In this document: piece after piece, positions 12,406 through 23,998 of the stretch
Position numbering within the stretch: position 1 is the first letter of the stretch
How the letters are laid out: each line of letters opens with the position of its first letter
NCBI GenBank assembly: GCA_032690845.1
Contig: CM064430.1
Location: 44,489,882-44,553,881 of the forward strand
Direction of reading: 5' to 3'
From: Eleusine coracana subsp. coracana
Lineage: Eukaryota > Streptophyta > Magnoliopsida > Poales > Poaceae
DNA length: 64,000 nucleotides
Program-made: the position numbers and the translations under genes
The notes under the pieces: model-generated
Told to the model about the DNA's origin: nothing
What the model saw: only the letters and a program-made list of their open reading frames with translations
Database searches by the model: none

Positions 12406-15400
12406 AGCGCTCCCTCCTTAAGAAAATATCATCCCGGGATTTATAGTGAACTAGAGGTAGGTTAATAGATAAGGTTTATTACGTGAATTGATGCAAAAAT
12501 TCCGGATAATGAGTATTAAGGAATTTTGTAGATTCCCAAGTTGCTTCATCTTTGGAATGAATATTCCATTAAACTTTATAGAATTTCACTGCTTGCTTTG
12601 GTGTAACTCGATCCTTTTCATTCAATATTTTTATCCGATGTTCGGAGTAGGTCAAATCAGATTATAAATGTTCATAATCATCCAAGATGACATCTATGGG
12701 TGGCTTGAGGCATTTTCTTAATTGAGAGACATGGATGATGTTATGCACATCAAAAAGATTTACCTAGAATTTTAACGTGTATGCATTGTTCAATATAGTG
12801 AGGAGCAAACTTTCCTTTGATCCCAAATCGCTAAATACCTTTCAGAGGTGATACCCGTAAATAGACATGGTCGCCCTTCTTCAATATGAGGTCGACGTGT
12901 TTTATTGGTATACATTTCTTGCCATTGTTTTGCTGCCTTTAGATTGGCCTGATAATCCAAACCTTTTCTTCAGCTTGTTGGACAAGATCCGGTCCGAAAG
13001 TAACTCTTTCTCCAGTTTTTGATCAATTTAATGGAGTTCTACAGCTATAGCCATATAATGCTTCAAATGGTGTCATACCTACGCTCTCTTGATAATTGTT
13101 CTTATAAGAAAATTCCGCGAGAAGCAAATGATCATCTCAATTACCACCATATGTCAATACACATGCACTAATCATGTCTTCAAAAATTTGGTTAACACGT
13201 TCGGTTTATCCATCCATGGTGGGATGGTATGCTGAACTTTGAATTAAATGAGTACCCAAGGATGCATGTAAATGCTCCCAAAATCATGCCACAAATTGAG
13301 AGCCTTGATCTGAAAAGATCGTCTTTGGTATACTATGTAAGCATAAAATTTGCTACATGTATATTTCAGCATATTGCTTAACACTATATCGAGTATAGAC
13401 AGGAATAAAATGTGCCAGCTTAGTGAGTCTATCCACAATTACCCAAATAGAATCATGCTTTCGGGAAGTCAATGGGAGACCCACAATAAAAACCATATTG
13501 TTATCATCCCATTTCCAATTAGGTATGTTTAATGGTTGTAATAAACCGGCTTTTTTCAAATGATCAGCCTTGATACGTTGATACGTATCACACTCTGTGA
13601 CATAACGGGCAATTTACCGCTTCATTATTGTCCACCAAAAATTTTCCTGCAGTGCTTTATACATCTTGTTACTACTAGGTGAACATAGTACTTGGACTAA
13701 TGAGCTTCATCTAAAATTTTGTGATGTAAGTTAAGATTTTTAGGAACCACAAGATGATTATTAAACCATAGTACACCATTTTTGTCTTGATGGAAGCAAG
13801 TGGCTTTTTGCATCCTTGATGTTTTGTCGGATGTGTGCCATGCTCTTATCATTTTTCTGAGCAACACTTATTTCATCTCTGATGGTAGAATGTATCGCTA
13901 AGTTATGTACGGGAGCCATAGGTAGAATATGAACACTTTTCGACTCAAAGCATCGGCTACGACATTGGCCTTACCGGGGTGATAATAGACCTCCAAATCA
14001 TAATCTTTAATCAATTCAAGCCATCTACGTTGACGCATATCCAGATCTGATATTGGGTAAAAATATATTTGAGGCTTTTATGATCAGTGTAGATATACAC
14101 TAAATTTCCCAACAAATAATATTGCCAAATATTTAGTGCAAGAACCACCACTGCTAACTCTAAGTCATGGTTTGGATAATGTTCTTCATGCTTGCATAAT
14201 TGCCGAGATGCATAAGCAATCACACGGCCTTCTTGCATTAAAACACAACCCAATCCTACTCTAGAAGCATCACAATAAACATCAAAAGATTTGGTGATGT
14301 CGGATTGAGCTAGAACGGATGTAGTAGTTAGCAGTTTCTTCAGGGTTTTGAAGATACTCTTCACATTGTGGAGTCCACTTAAAGGTCACATTGTTTTGCA
14401 GAAGCTTAGTGATAGGTTTAGCAATTTGAGAAACATTCAGAATAAACCATCGATAATATGGACTTGAGGGACTTTTTTGGGTGGTTTCTTGTTTACTACA
14501 TCTTGGACTTTCCCTGGATCGATAGAGATGCCCTCAGCTGAAACCACATGACGAAGGAATGGTACTTGTGTCAACCAAAATTCACACTAGCTGAACTTAG
14601 CATATAACGTATGATCTCGTAGGTGTCAAAGCCCAATATGAGAATGTCATGAATGAAGACCACCACAAATTTATCTAACTCCGGTATAAATACTTAATTT
14701 ATCTAGGACATAACCAAATATATATAAAGCCCGTATTTCATAGAGAATGTGGTCTTAGCAATATCTTTTTCTCTGATTTTTATTTGATGGTAGCCTGAAT
14801 GAAGATCAATTTTTGAAAAGATATTGGCACTAATCAACTAAGAAAAAAGAATATTAATGCATGGCAGCGGATATTTATTTTTGATAGTGACTTCATTTAG
14901 CGACCATTAATCGACAACCAGACGTAGACTTTTGTCCTTCTTTTTCACAAACATAGCAGGACATCCCTAAGATGATGAGCTTGGGCGTATGTATCCTTTG
15001 TCCACCAACTCTTGAATTTCACTACTAGAATAAAGCTCTATAGCGGCAGGCTAAAAAGGGCCTTAGTAGCGGACATAAAAAACGCTACTCCGTCTCTGTC
15101 GCTACTTTTCCATGTAAATTGTGGCGTGCATGTGACCATTGCTAATTTATTTTCTTAGTGGCGGACAAAAAACACAGTTGCGGGTAGATGCCCGCTACTG
15201 CAGATGTACAAGATAAATAAAAAAAATATTGGTCGTCGGAGCAGCACTGCCGCCAACCCTCGCAGGCCTTAGGGGCCGCCGCCTCTCGTCTCATCGGCCT
15301 TGTGTGCTGCCGAGGGCGTCACCGCCCATCGCTGGCCTTGGTCACTACGGGCACCACCCTGGAGGTTGTCGTGGGCGTCGTCGTCCCTTGCCTTGCTGGC

Positions 15401-17667
15401 CTTGGGTGCCGCCGAGGGCGATGCTGTCCCTCGCCTCGCTGGCCATGGTGCTGCCATGGGCGTCGCCTCACCATCCATGGGGTCGCCACCGCCACCTCTT
15501 TCCTCGCCGGCCTTCAGGCCTGGGGCCGCTACCACTCACTGCCTTTGGGGCTGCCGCCACCGCGCCCCTGGCCATGGGTGCCACCCCTGCCTGCTTCATG
15601 AGGGAGAGAGAGACGAGAGTAATGAGAGAGAAGAAAGAGCCTCGTGAGGGAGAGAGGGAGAGAATAGAGGTTTCCTGAGGAAGAGAGAGAAGAAAGAGAC
15701 GAGGGATCCATATGATATACCTGTGGACCAATCAGAGGCCACGAATTTTTGATGGGTGGATTGATGACGGGGCAAGTTGTGTTTCTTTCATTTTTTCTCT
15801 TCTTAGTAGCGGAAAAGATGACATCATCAGTGCTCGCCACTACTAGGCCTTTAGGCCATAGCGGTTGGCCCAAATGTGCCCGCTACTGCGGTGCTAAGCA
15901 CAGTAGCGGGCACCGTAAAATCAGTAGCAGGCGAGATGTGCCTGCTACTAATTTTACGACCGTAGTTGCGGTCGAGCAATTTTTTTGCAATTTGTTGTGG
16001 TCTCTTCAGGTGTCCGCTACTGAGGAAAAATGATGCCCGCTACTGTAGTGGGTTTTTGTAGTAGTGTTTGTTTCTTGAGTTCCACTAATTCATTCTTTGC
16101 CATTTTATATGGTTGTCGGGAAATTGGAGAAGTTCCTAGTTGCAGCTCAATTTTAAATTTGACCTCACAGTCAGGCGGTAGACCAGGAAGATCATTTGGA
16201 AAAACATCTGCGAACTCACAGATAATTGGAATTTTCTTCATAGATTTTTCCTCAAGATGATGGACAACAATGAAGTGACCGGAGATAGATGCAAAGGAAT
16301 TGAGTCAATGCCATGAACTGGAGAATTTATATGGACAATACGAGGTGCAATATCTAGTAAATCTTTATGAAACATCATCCATTGCATGCCCAAAATTAAA
16401 TCTATTTCTTTCTATTCTAACATTATAAAATCAAAAGAATAATTCTTTTGGTTCAAACTAATTGGTGCTTTGGGCAGAATTTGATTAGCATGAATTTGTC
16501 CACCCGGCAATTGAATGATATAAGATGTGTGTATGTTATCGGTGGATAGTTTAAGCCTTTGTATGTAAGCTTTGGTAACAAAATTATGTGATGCACCGGA
16601 ATTAAATAATACTATGACAGGGAAACTATTAAGCAAGAACGTACCCGCAAGTACTGGCTCACCCAGAGGGATATCATCAAGATGCGTGTAGTTGACATGA
16701 CCTGCCTTGTTGCCCTGTCCACACTACTGATTTGCAGCATGCTCACGTGCTTGCCTTCTAGCTTCACTTCGAGGATATTTACAATTTTTAGCAAACATGG
16801 GTGCGGATTGTACTATCCAGCAGGTGGTGCATTACGTGCATTCTAATTTGGGGCTGCGGTGGAGCACGTGCTGCCTCGGGTTGCTAGGGAGGTGGTGGAA
16901 CGTGAGACTGCTAAGGTGGACGGCCATAGACTTGTTGTCTTGGTCAATAGTATTGTGGCTGCCCGGAATCACTGTCCAGTAGGAGAAGTATACACCAAAC
17001 GGTGTTTAGGTGGTGGTGCCGCGGGAGTGCTACTAGGTTGATCATCTTCTTGAAAAATGGCAGCATTGATAAGATCATTAAAAGTTTTGATCATCTGCCA
17101 AGTAAAGCGCTCCTTGAGCATGGGATCCATGCCACGGTGGAATGCAGCACACTTCTCCTCATAATCAACACATAAAGGAGAATACTATGTCAGATGATTA
17201 AACTTTTGAGAATATTCTAGCATGGTCCTCCCTCCTTGTTTCAAGTCCAGAAACTCCTAAAGCTTATGCTCCATAAGTCCAGCAGGAATATAATGAGAGC
17301 AGAATGCATTCTTGAATTCATCCACTGAACGATATGTCCTTTAGGAAGTGAAGCCATATAGTTGGCCCACCAAACACTAGCTGAGCCCAATAATTATTGT
17401 GCAACAAATAAAGGCTTCTGTGCATTAGTGCACTGTAATAGTCAAAACTTGGATTTAGTGAGGCGTATAAAATTATCAGCATCACGCCGTACACCAGTAC
17501 GGTTAATATTCTGACCTATTTGCCTGAACAAATCAGCATCCTCTTGTCAGGATTCAAACATCATTGCCATCACCTAGGCCCACAAAGGTGGCAGAGGTGG
17601 TGGAAGATCATCATTTTGAGCTCCCGGCTATGAGCTCTCGAGATCAACTCGACGTGTGGTACCCATT
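12406..17667 (-). pseudogene. Decayed Ty3/gypsy chromovirus gag-pol (Tekay/Del-like)
   Basis: Minus-strand gag-pol heavily broken by stops and frameshifts. Gag starts at about 17667 (MGTTRRVDLES). A protease remnant at 16412-16636 has LFNSGASHNF, with Asn in place of the catalytic Asp (codon 16601-16603). The protease-RT linker with DVFPNDLPGLPP is at 16017-16241. RT resumes below 15016 (SSSWGCPAMFVKKKD, KIDLHSGYHQIKI). RNase H at 14011-14364 has DVYCDASRVGLGCVLMQ and YTDHKSLKYI. Integrase at 13353-13559 has WVIVDRLTKLAHFIPV. Near 12500-12560 an ATWESTKFLNTHYPEF segment looks like the end of a chromodomain, which places it among the chromoviruses. A CACTA element (15020-16066) splits it in RT. 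Confidence 0.85.
15020..16066. mobile_element. Non-autonomous CACTA element inside the chromovirus
   Basis: This 1047-bp element starts CACTACTAGAA and ends TTGTAGTAGTG, with about 12 of 15 terminal bases matching as inverted repeats. It is flanked by TTT on both sides (15017-15019, 16067-16069), the 3-bp duplication expected for CACTA. Subterminal regions repeat GTAGCGG/CCGCTACT motifs, probable transposase-binding sites. The core (about 15225-15700) is strikingly GC-rich with internal repeats. It has long open frames in several phases but no transposase, and may be captured host DNA. Removing it rejoins the flanking gypsy reading (VELKKQ into QELVDKGYI). Confidence 0.88.
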
Positions 17668-18147
17668 CTGAAATTTCAGATTATTCATTAATTCATCTTG
17701 CTACAAATGGAATAAGCAAGAATAAATTTAACATGAACAACTAGTAAAATTTTAGAACTAATCCAACAATAAACAAAACTACAACAATTTTCCATTCAGC
17801 CCTCAAAATGATAGTACACAGTTGTAGCCTAACAAAGTCAGATTATGTCTCATGTATATCACATTAATATAGACTGTGATACATATGAAATTCAACCATA
17901 TGCAAGAACAAGTGAAAATACACAAGTGCTATAGGGTACACAAATTTTTACAACACAAGGAGACTACTACAAGATCTAAAAAGACATACTAATATACATC
18001 GACAGTAGTACACCGCATGTACTAGTCTAACTCCTCAACTAAGGTGCTCGAGCGCTGCTAACATCATCCATGTCATCGTCCTCATCCACTGGGGAAGGAA
18101 TAGTCATGGAGTCTAAACCAGAATCACCCCTATACCAACTCGTTTGG
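17668..18147 (-). other. Leader of the decayed chromovirus
   Basis: Non-coding sequence upstream of the minus-strand gag at 17667. A TTGGTATAGG stretch near 18138-18147 (minus) could be a degraded PBS, but no convincing LTR follows. Tat-type sequence seems to begin about here, so the 5' LTR was probably lost. Confidence 0.4.
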
Positions 18148-19789
18148 AGGAACAACCTGAGGATGATGTTGTTGACGCGAAAATCACACATGTGACCTGG
18201 GAGATTTGCTTAGCTCTAGTGCAGGCTCAATACGAAAGGCGGAGTGTGCCAGTTGATTTTCCCTACAAATCGATAAAGAAAATTAACAGTCAAATTCCAC
18301 GGGTCACCAGCCTAAGACAGGCCGATAAAGAAAGCCGATGATCACTATTAGTAAAAACCAACCGGTGGCTATAAACAACAAATAATAACTTCAAAAGAAA
18401 CTAATCAGCTAATTTTGTATCGGCCTATCGACAATTCAAATAGGTAAATATAAAATAATGTGTGAATACTGTCGAGAGGAATCGAGTCGAAAGAACAGAG
18501 TCGGTGGAACTACAATAACTACGCAAAACTCGTCCGATCGATAAAAGCAAGTCGATGGGCCAGAGTCGATAGAAGTACAATAATTACGCATGGGGTCTAT
18601 TCGTCACTGGTATTGCAAATACGCCTTAAATTCACAGATCCAGTCCTATTAAACAAAAGGGGGCAATCGACTTCTAATATACAACAATATATAGGCAAAA
18701 TACCAAGAAGTCGATCAAACCGTGATAACATATCGGCTAAATATCTCGACAAAACTCTATCGACTCTGTCTATAAACAGATCGAATCTAACCCTATCAGC
18801 CCAGCAAGAGATCAAAGTTGATGCAGCATTGCTAATTCGAACAGATCAAACTTAATTGAGACAGTGTTCAAACACGGTAAATAGAGCTAGATTTAATTTA
18901 ATTATAGATAGGATCGATCGAGTGACTCGAATAATAGATCTAAAACCTAGCCTATAGAACCCACAAAAATCATAGAAGCTCGGACCTAATCGAGACAGTA
19001 ATGTAATCTAAGTTGATAATACAAGCCAAATAAAGATTTAATTATAGGATAACTAGCAATTTCAACGATCACAACTAGAATATCAACTTAATAAGAAAGT
19101 ACTAGCTGAAGTCGATGAAATTATTGAGGGTGACTAATCCAAGTCTCTCGCTGAGATCAGAGCTGATGCAGCCCACGCGAGACGAGGATGTCGTCAAGAA
19201 AAAGTTTGGCGATACGCTGAATTGTATTGAACAAAAGTGTTAATTCTCTTCGTACAGATCCTATTACATATTTATGGCCCCATGCAAGGGATTTCTGACC
19301 TGACTCGGTTAGGACTCAAACAAACCGACTCTCTAAATCTAAACTAGAAAATAGAAAGAGATAAAATAACCCATATGAGCCCACTTTATTCCTTTCGGCC
19401 TTTAGACTTCTCCTGGCTCTCCGATCTGAACTCTTATCACTGATCTCTAGGACCGGTCCCAAATTCCGGTGCCAACGCATGCCCCCCGAGTCCGGGGTAC
19501 AAAATTTTCGTGCGCCAGATTTTATCTCCTCATTCACCGCGGGTCTTTATCACTCTGCTGCTCTATGACCAAGTAAATACAGCCAGTCGGGAGCCACCCA
19601 CTCATCAAGTCACGCCTTTAGTACGTGGCTTTAAGTGTGGCCTGCCATTCCTGCATCGTTTCAATTGCTGGCTTCACTTTTTGACCGTCCTCGTGCTTAT
19701 CCCTTCCCCTCGGGTTTCTACGCAAGCCTTATCGCTTCCTATTCCTTCAATGAAGCGGCGTTTGGATTCCTCAAAGGCTAAATCCAAGC

Positions 19790-19799
19790 CCTATAAATA
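19790..19799 (+). promoter_or_regulatory. Candidate TATA box
   Basis: CTATAAATAG preceded by GC-rich sequence is a near-ideal plant TATA box on the plus strand, opposite to the surrounding pol. It would place transcription start near 19825. It may belong to an LTR or a lost gene. Confidence 0.4.
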
Positions 19800-19849
19800 G
19801 CTCCTTCCACCAGCCCCTTTTTTCCTCATGTTGCTCACCACCTTCAACC

Positions 19850-20248
19850 ATGGGACTCTTGTTGAGAGCTTTGATAGAAAAGTATCATATATCTCCAAAC
19901 CTACTGAATATGTTGTGGCGAATACTTTTCGCTTCTCTTGCCCCCAGAGTCTATAGTTCCTCCCGCCCAAAAGCCAATCCACTTGCTCTTCTACTCCTGG
20001 ATAGCAGCACGAGTGTCGAGAATGGCATCAGTGGAGCAACCCTCTCTCTCTCTCTTGTCCGGCGGGTAATGTCTGATGACACTGTCATTCTTGTAGGGGA
20101 AGCAGAGGAATCTACTAGTGCATTTTTTCTTCTTCTATGTACCTCCCTTCATGCACTTGGGATACTATTAATTACATCTTCATCCCCTAGATGTCATAAA
20201 AGAATAGGTTTTACCGAAACTGGGTATACAGCGTGTTTTTCATCTTGA
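19850..20248 (+). other. Open frame of unknown standing, 132 aa
   Basis: An ATG about 50 bp after the TATA candidate opens a 132-codon frame (MGLLLRALIEKY...). I recognise no domain. The composition is Leu/Ser-rich and the surroundings are retrotransposon. This is most likely chance or an LTR-internal frame. I list it because a plausible promoter precedes it. Confidence 0.15.
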
Positions 20249-20485
20249 ACATCAACCATCTGTAATCGATGGAAACCTCTTCTGCTCTATAAATGTATTA
20301 ATCTTTGTCTTCCATGTTGTGCCTTTTCCTTTATATTTTTCCACTAAGGGCAATATATGTGATATCGGTCGTCTGAAGTCGATGTGTGCACATCGGCTGT
20401 AAAACACTCACTTTCTTCATCTTCAATATTTTATTTTTCTGCTAAGGATGATATTTCCATATCGGCCGTGATCAACCACTCGAGA

Positions 20486-23400
20486 TCATGAGCCAACCCA
20501 AATGCTTGGATGATATCTCTTTAAATATTTACCACTAATTGCTCTCCCAAACTCTTCTCCATCTAATCCTTGTAAGAAATATGTATTGTCGGGCGCACAT
20601 TGGTTCACTTTAAATGGTCTTTCCCAAGTTGGAGACCATTTTCTAAATCGACAATCTCTAGAACCGATGGGCATAATTAACTTATAGACAAGATCGCGTT
20701 CTACAAAACTCTTGGGACCACCCTTTTGTTGTAACATCTAGCCACGCGAGCTTTATTCTCTTGAATTACTCCAGGGCCCTGATCCAATGTTGCACGACAT
20801 CTTCTAACTCATCAAACATAACCGGCCTATAATCATCGGCTGATAATTGATCTTGCAACTCTGTTTTTCTAGACCCTAGATTCGTTTCCCAGGGGCAAAC
20901 TGCTTCATGTCCATAAACAAACTAATATGGTGATACCTTTATAGCTCCATGATACGCCATTCTATAGGCCCATAGTGACTCAGCCAATGTCTCATGCCAC
21001 CTCTTAGGTTGCTCATCAATCTTCCTCTTGATAAGCTTGATCAAAATCTTGTTAGATGCTTCTGCCTGACCATTGGCTTGAGCATAATAAGGCGATGAAT
21101 TCAACAACTTAATCCCCATACTATCAGTAAAATTTTGAAACTCTTCTAAAGTAAACACAGAACCCTGGTTAGTAGTAATAGTCTGCGGCACACCAAACCT
21201 GTAAATAATATGCTCTTTCACAAAGTTGATTACATTGTTAGTCATCACATTCTTCACCGACACTGCTTCAACCCAGTTTGTGAAATAATCTATCGCCACC
21301 ATAATATACTTGTGACCTTTGCTTGAAGCTGGATAAATTTGGCCAATCATATCCATACCCCATCCTCTAAACGGCCAAGGCTTAATAAGATTCATAGCTT
21401 ATGTCGGTGCCCTCTGAATTGCTCCAAATTTCTATCAATCTTGACACCCCTTGTAATATTTGAAGCAATCTTCTAGTATACTTGGCCAATAATACCCAGT
21501 CCTTTTCAACAACCATCTCATTTTATGGGCCAATTGATGGGTACCACAAATGCCTTCATGGACAAAACCACCTTGGCTTCTTCTTGATTTGAACAATTTA
21601 ATAATACACCATCAATTGTCCGATAATAAAGCTTTCCCTCCAATAAAACATACCTCAACGCCATGTATCTGATTTTACGAGGAGTACGATGCGCTAGATC
21701 TTTGAGATACTGCACTATCTTGGTCCTCCAATCTTCTTCATTGACATTGATTTCATCGACATCAACTTGCCTAGCTTTATCGACATCAACCTTATTGACA
21801 CTAACTTGCTTGGCCTTATCGACATCGACAATCTCAACAATCGTACCATTAGTATTTAATTGATATCCCGATGCCTTCTATGCCAAATCATTTGCCTCCA
21901 TATTTTGCTCCCTGTGAACATGCTTGAAACTCACTGCCTTGAAGCATCGTATCACATCCTGACACTCAGTATAAAACAACCTCCGGATATGATCTCTGCA
22001 TTCAAAATCTCCCGCTAACTGCCCGAGTACCAGCAATGAATCACCAATTATTTCGATGAAATCGTCCCTAGCTTCTCGCAAAATTTATAGACCTTTGAGA
22101 ACATCTCTATACTCAACTCGATTGTTAGTCGATACCTCCATAGCGAATGCAAACTCAAATCTTGCCCCCCGGGGCGATATGATGACGAGCCCGATACCAC
22201 ATCCATTCTTGCATACAGAACCATAAAAAATAGCAACCACGAAATCGGCCCCACAATCGACATATTCGATCCACAATGTTCAACAACCAAATCAGCCAGA
22301 ACCTGACCTTTAACTGCCTTGGCAGACTCATAAGTTAGATCATATTCAGCTAGAGCAAGCATCCACTTACCAATTCTCCCTTTCAAAATAAGAGTCGATA
22401 GCATATATTTGATGACATCGGCTTTGCAAACCACCACACACTCTGTCAATAGCAGATAATACCTCAACTTCACACATGAGAAACATAAACATAGGCATAA
22501 CTTTTCACTCTCGGTGTACCTGGTTTTAGCATCAATCACTTTTGGACTTAAATAGAACAAGACCCTCTCTTTGCCATCTTGTTCTTGAATCAGAGTCGAT
22601 CCAATAGACTTCTTATCCGTAGCAAAGTACAACTTATAGGGCAACCCTTGTCTTGGTGACACCCACACAGGAGGCACGATCAGATACCTCTTAATATCAT
22701 CTAGAGCTTTTTGATGTTCAGGCTGCCATATAAATTTCTGATTGGCCTTCAGCTTCAATAATGGAGTGAACGCCTCTATCCTACCTGCCAAATTGGATAT
22801 GAATCTCCTAATAAAATTAACTTTGCCAATCAAAGATTGCAACTCTGTCTTATTGGTAGGAGGCTCGATATCATTAACAACTTTAATACTCTTAGGGCCA
22901 ATTTTGATCCCTCGTTCATGCACGATAAAACCCAGAAACTGACCGGCAGATACGCCAAAAGCACACTTCGTAGGATTCATTTTTAAACCATACCTTCTAG
23001 TCCTCTCGAGTACTTCCCACAAATCGGCCACATGATCCTCTGTCGTCCTGGATTTAACCACAACATCATCAATATAAATTTCCACTAACCTACCGATCAA
23101 GCCATGAAAAATATAATTCATGGCCCTTTGATATATGGCCCAAGCATTCTTCAATCCAAATGTCATGACAACCCATTCATATAAACCAATAGTCCCTAGA
23201 CACCTGAAAGCAGTATTCGGTATATCTTCTTCTGCCATAAAAATCTGATTGTAACCAACATTGCCATAAAAATCTGATTGTAACCAACATTGTCAACCAG
23301 AAGATCTGCAACCGGCATCGGGTAATCAACTTTTGGCATGACTTTATTTAATGGTCTGAAATCGATACACACCCTCAACTAGCCACTCTTCTTGTATACA

Positions 23401-23985
23401 GAGACAATATTTGAAACCCACTCTGGATATCGGCAAGGCCTGATAAACTTAGCATCATATAATCTAGTGACCTCGGCCTTGATATCATCATAAATCTTTG
23501 GATCTATCCTCCTTGGTGGTTGCTTGAATGATCGATATCCAGGTTTAGTGGGAAACCGATGCTCAACAATTGATTGGTTGAGTCTAGGCATCTCAGAATA
23601 ATCCCAAGCAAAACAATCTCGGTACTCCTTCAACAACTTTATTAATTCAGTCTTAATATTTTCATCTAATTTTTACCAATAAATGTTAGCCTGGGTTTGT
23701 CACCATCTCCTATATCGACTTTCTATAACTCATCGGTCGACATAAATCTTTTTCCTAGCTTGCCATCTTCTACAAATTCCATCGGGGTGCCTGTTAGAGA
23801 AACAATTTGGAATTTGACTGGTCCACCACCTCAATACCCTGACTACTAATCTTTACATAATCTCCATTCCAAATCTTACCAGACAAACACTCCATATCAT
23901 CCATATTCCATGGTACCGAATCGGCCAATGAGACATTGACGGTTTCATCGGCGGGACTAACTCAACTCAATAGCCAATCCACTAG
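20486..23985 (-). pseudogene. Tat-type Ty3/gypsy pol with second RNase H, inactivated
   Basis: Minus-strand pol of a non-chromovirus Ty3/gypsy element. Protease remnants lie above 23640. The RT approach has DCFAWDYSEMP and QPPRRIDPKIYDDIKAEV. RT has RVCIDFRPLNK and the catalytic YIDDVVVKS. An RNase H follows (LYFATDKKSIGSTLIQE, LILKGRIGKWMLAL). A second, plant-type RNase H lies at about 21878-22276 (NGCGIGLVIISPRGARFEF, ECQDVIRCFKAV, HVHREQN). Integrase at 20922-21395 has WGMDMIGQI, TTNQGSVF and YYAQANGQAEASNK. A tail is at 20486-20737. The extra RNase H is the hallmark of the Tat lineage (RIRE2/Retand-like). Disruptions include a 29-bp tandem duplication in RT and many stops. Gag is missing; a Sirevirus LTR begins at 23999. 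Confidence 0.88.
23234..23291. repeat. 29-bp tandem duplication in Tat RT
   Basis: Two perfect adjacent copies (23234-23262 and 23263-23291) of GCCATAAAAATCTGATTGTA plus nine bases. Because 29 is not a multiple of 3 it shifts the RT frame just before the catalytic part. Confidence 0.95.
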
Positions 23986-23998
23986 ATGAGTGACTAGT

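Larger units (their letters stand above)
18148..20485 (-). other. Probable 3' non-coding/LTR region of the Tat-type element
   Basis: This 2.3-kb stretch lies downstream of the minus-strand pol stop near 20486. It has no recognisable protein and is rich in TCGAT-type words. A good plus-strand TATA box (CTATAAATAG, 19790-19799) is followed by an open frame at 19850-20248. The stretch may be one LTR or a mix of LTR fragments. I could not define its ends. Confidence 0.4.

Noticed and set aside
15229..15678. Open frames of 90-149 codons in GC-rich DNA
   Set aside because: Several phases are open at once on both strands, as expected from composition. They lie inside a CACTA element and no domain is recognisable.
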